A stretch of DNA of 64,000 nt from JBBSJZ01 sp041739875 (GTDB lineage: Bacteria > Planctomycetota > Planctomycetia > Pirellulales > Pirellulaceae). Every line of letters starts with the position of its first letter. Within the stretch, counting starts at the first letter, position 1. The notes beneath the pieces were generated by a model. The model saw only the letters and a list, made by a program, of their open reading frames with translations, was not told the DNA's origin and did no database searches. This document shows, piece by piece, positions 62,674 to 64,000 of this stretch. The stretch is from assembly GCA_041739875.1 (NCBI GenBank), contig JBGSNA010000357.1, positions 1 through 64,000 on the forward strand. Direction: 5' to 3'. The position numbers were made by a program, and so were the translations under genes.

Positions 62674-63683
62674 AGACGGGCAAATGTCGCTGCGGCAATC
62701 GCATCTACTTTAATAACAGTGTCTGCGTCGCGTGCAAGGCAGCGCTTGGCCGCTGCACGCGATGCGGCAAACTGAGCAGCTTCAATACGGCCGATATTGG
62801 CTTTACTTGCGATCAGTGTGCAGCAGTGGCCTTTCGCTGTGTTAATCAAGCCGCCGGAGTCTGTAATTCGTTTAATCATCAAGCCGAATTGTTGTGTCCG
62901 TGGTGTGAGTTCACGACGGTCATCCCCGACTTAAGCCAGACGGATGGAAAACGCCGATGGGCGGCGCTTGAGACCGCAAAACGACAATTGCTTGTTCAGC
63001 TCCAACAACTTGGTCTCCCTCCTTTCGTTGACAAACTGCAATCAACGCATCCGCTTCGGTTTGAGTTCCTCGCCGACGGGGTCGACGTCAACGGAGTACA
63101 CCAGAAGGTAATGACCGGTCACGAAGACGGCCGGATCGTCATCAACGTCGTCGAAGCGGATAGTGTTCATCGAGAATTGCTACGTATTCGGTTAGGCGAG
63201 TCGCAACGCACTCTGATCGGTCATATGCGTCACGAGATCGGTCATTACATCGACTGGTGCCTCGCGAGCCAAGTCGCACTTGCCGAGTACCATAAGCTCT
63301 TCGGTGATCCGCTGGCTATTGACTACGATCAAGCAATGCAGAATCACTATGCCAACGGCGCACCAAACGATTGGGCGAAGTCGTTTGTTAGTCAATACGC
63401 AACCATGCACCCTTGGGAGGACTTTGCGGAAACAGTCAATGTCTATCTCGATGTGATGGCGATCGCAGTGACCGCCAACGACCAAGGTCGGGCGACGTTT
63501 GATTTGACACCACAATCAAATCCCGAACGCGTCGTGTCGGACGTCTTGAAGATCGTCATCGAAGCCAGCGAGTACAACTTCGATCTCGGTCTGCAACCGC
63601 TCTTACCTGAAAAGTTTTCGGTCGCTGTGCTGGAGAAACTGGCTTATGTCCATCAACTTCGTAGCCACAGACTCACGGGATAA
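62670..63683 (+). CDS. putative zinc-binding metallopeptidase (Peptidase_Mx-like)
   Basis: A 337-residue protein. The N-terminal 80 residues contain two zinc-ribbon-like Cys clusters (CRCGNRI, CVACKAALGRCTRCGKL, CDQCAAV, CPWCEF). After a linker comes the peptidase region with LRFEFLADGV, HEDGRIVINVVEADSVHRE and the zinc site MRHEIGHYIDW (HExxHY); ATMHPWEDFAETVNVYLDV has the later Glu/Asp ligand. The family is known from proteobacteria and others. Its substrate is not known. Confidence 0.88.
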   Translation: MKTGKCRCGNRIYFNNSVCVACKAALGRCTRCGKLSSFNTADIGFTCDQCAAVAFRCVNQAAGVCNSFNHQAELLCPWCEFTTVIPDLSQTDGKRRWAALETAKRQLLVQLQQLGLPPFVDKLQSTHPLRFEFLADGVDVNGVHQKVMTGHEDGRIVINVVEADSVHRELLRIRLGESQRTLIGHMRHEIGHYIDWCLASQVALAEYHKLFGDPLAIDYDQAMQNHYANGAPNDWAKSFVSQYATMHPWEDFAETVNVYLDVMAIAVTANDQGRATFDLTPQSNPERVVSDVLKIVIEASEYNFDLGLQPLLPEKFSVAVLEKLAYVHQLRSHRLTG

Positions 63684-63717
63684 TCGGCTTCGCGTCGGTG
63701 TTGTCCGGTGCGGCAGC

Positions 63718-64000
63718 TTAAACGGCTTCGCCTCTAAGTTTTGGATCTTCGATCGCTCGTTCGATTTTCTCGTCCGCCTCTTCTTCATCACCCGGTTTTC
63801 GCGGCATCACTTCGTGTTCATTTTTCTTTTCAGGCATATGCCGTAAGTCAATTTGAATGGGAAAGTGATCCGAACCGACAAACGGCATCCGTTGCACATT
63901 GCTGATTGTGAAGTGGGGTGAGATGAAGACATGATCGAGTGGAAATCGCATCCAAAAGTGGTCGGCATGAAAAGTGTTGAATAGACCGCGACCGCGGCGT
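63718..64000 (-). CDS. endonuclease/exonuclease/phosphatase family protein, C-terminal part
   Basis: Only the end is inside the window; the reading frame is open to the window edge. RRGRGLFNTFHADHFWMRFPLDHVFIS and PFVGSDHFPIQIDL are typical of the last part of the EEP (DNase I/Mg-dependent phosphatase) fold, with the catalytic SDH. A charged tail of about 40 residues (PEKKNEHEVMPRKPGDEEEADEKIE) follows. The start is outside. Confidence 0.88.
   Translation of the reverse strand, partial: RRGRGLFNTFHADHFWMRFPLDHVFISPHFTISNVQRMPFVGSDHFPIQIDLRHMPEKKNEHEVMPRKPGDEEEADEKIERAIEDPKLRGEAV

Overview
The window is chromosomal DNA of a planctomycete, most probably a Pirellulales (Rhodopirellula-like) bacterium. 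The evidence is the combination of families largely typical of that group: a DUF1559 protein with a prepilin-type N-terminus, a DUF1501/DUF1549 gene pair, a secreted type I sulfatase, a DUF1080 protein, a Gly/Ser-rich secreted protein with two TIGR03000-like domains, SHD1 and DUF1573 proteins, and a Ser/Thr kinase with a large extracytoplasmic part. Base composition is moderate and genes are dense on both strands. I saw no rRNA, tRNA, CRISPR array, insertion sequence, phage gene or replication origin.

Layout. 0-1.7 kb: decayed remains of a Gfo/Idh/MocA oxidoreductase and a cyclase-family hydrolase. 1.8-4.1 kb: three translationally coupled genes for exported proteins (DUF1573, an unknown, a 12-cysteine protein). 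4.1-8.8 kb: comB with a 59-residue CPXCG zinc-ribbon-like gene, an LRR lipoprotein, an unknown, and a sulfatase. 8.9-15.5 kb: recQ, then ftsH-rsgA-small membrane protein. 15.5-21.1 kb: Cfa-type methyltransferase, a conserved unknown, a membrane Ser/Thr kinase. 21.2-27.4 kb: a small cytochrome c-like protein, DUF1080, a beta-propeller protein, an unusual esterase-esterase-SMP30 fusion, an SHD1 protein. 27.4-31.3 kb: an MlaEFD-type ABC lipid transport operon and two unknowns. 31.5-35.2 kb: trpA, a degenerate glucose-6-phosphate isomerase homologue, archaeal-type phosphoglycerate mutase.

35.2-42 kb: an HTTM membrane protein with its partner, the TIGR03000-like protein, an exported L-isoaspartyl methyltransferase, a Ppx/GppA-HD protein. 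42-46.7 kb: a 1168-residue protein with a collagen-like Gly-rich N-terminus, and a Pro-rich exported protein. 46.8-51.1 kb: NhaC-type antiporter, gatC, rpmB, a lipoprotein, the DUF1559 protein. 51.3-56.5 kb: an operon of DUF1549, DUF1501, WD40 and metallopeptidase genes. 56.8-59.3 kb: argH, a LURP-one-like protein, a cupin. 59.4-62 kb: a reduced-sulfur operon (persulfide dioxygenase-rhodanese plus two half-size YeeE/YedE transporters). 62.4-64 kb: a zinc metallopeptidase with a small coupled ORF, and the end of an EEP-family nuclease or phosphatase.

Housekeeping genes (recQ, ftsH, rsgA, trpA, argH, rpmB, gatC) are mixed with secreted and envelope functions, as is usual in planctomycetes. The best leads for something undescribed are the 1168-residue protein, the DUF1573 operon, the isomerase homologue that has lost several catalytic elements, the tandem esterase-SMP30 fusion, and a compact set of competing stems between the isomerase homologue and the phosphoglycerate mutase gene.
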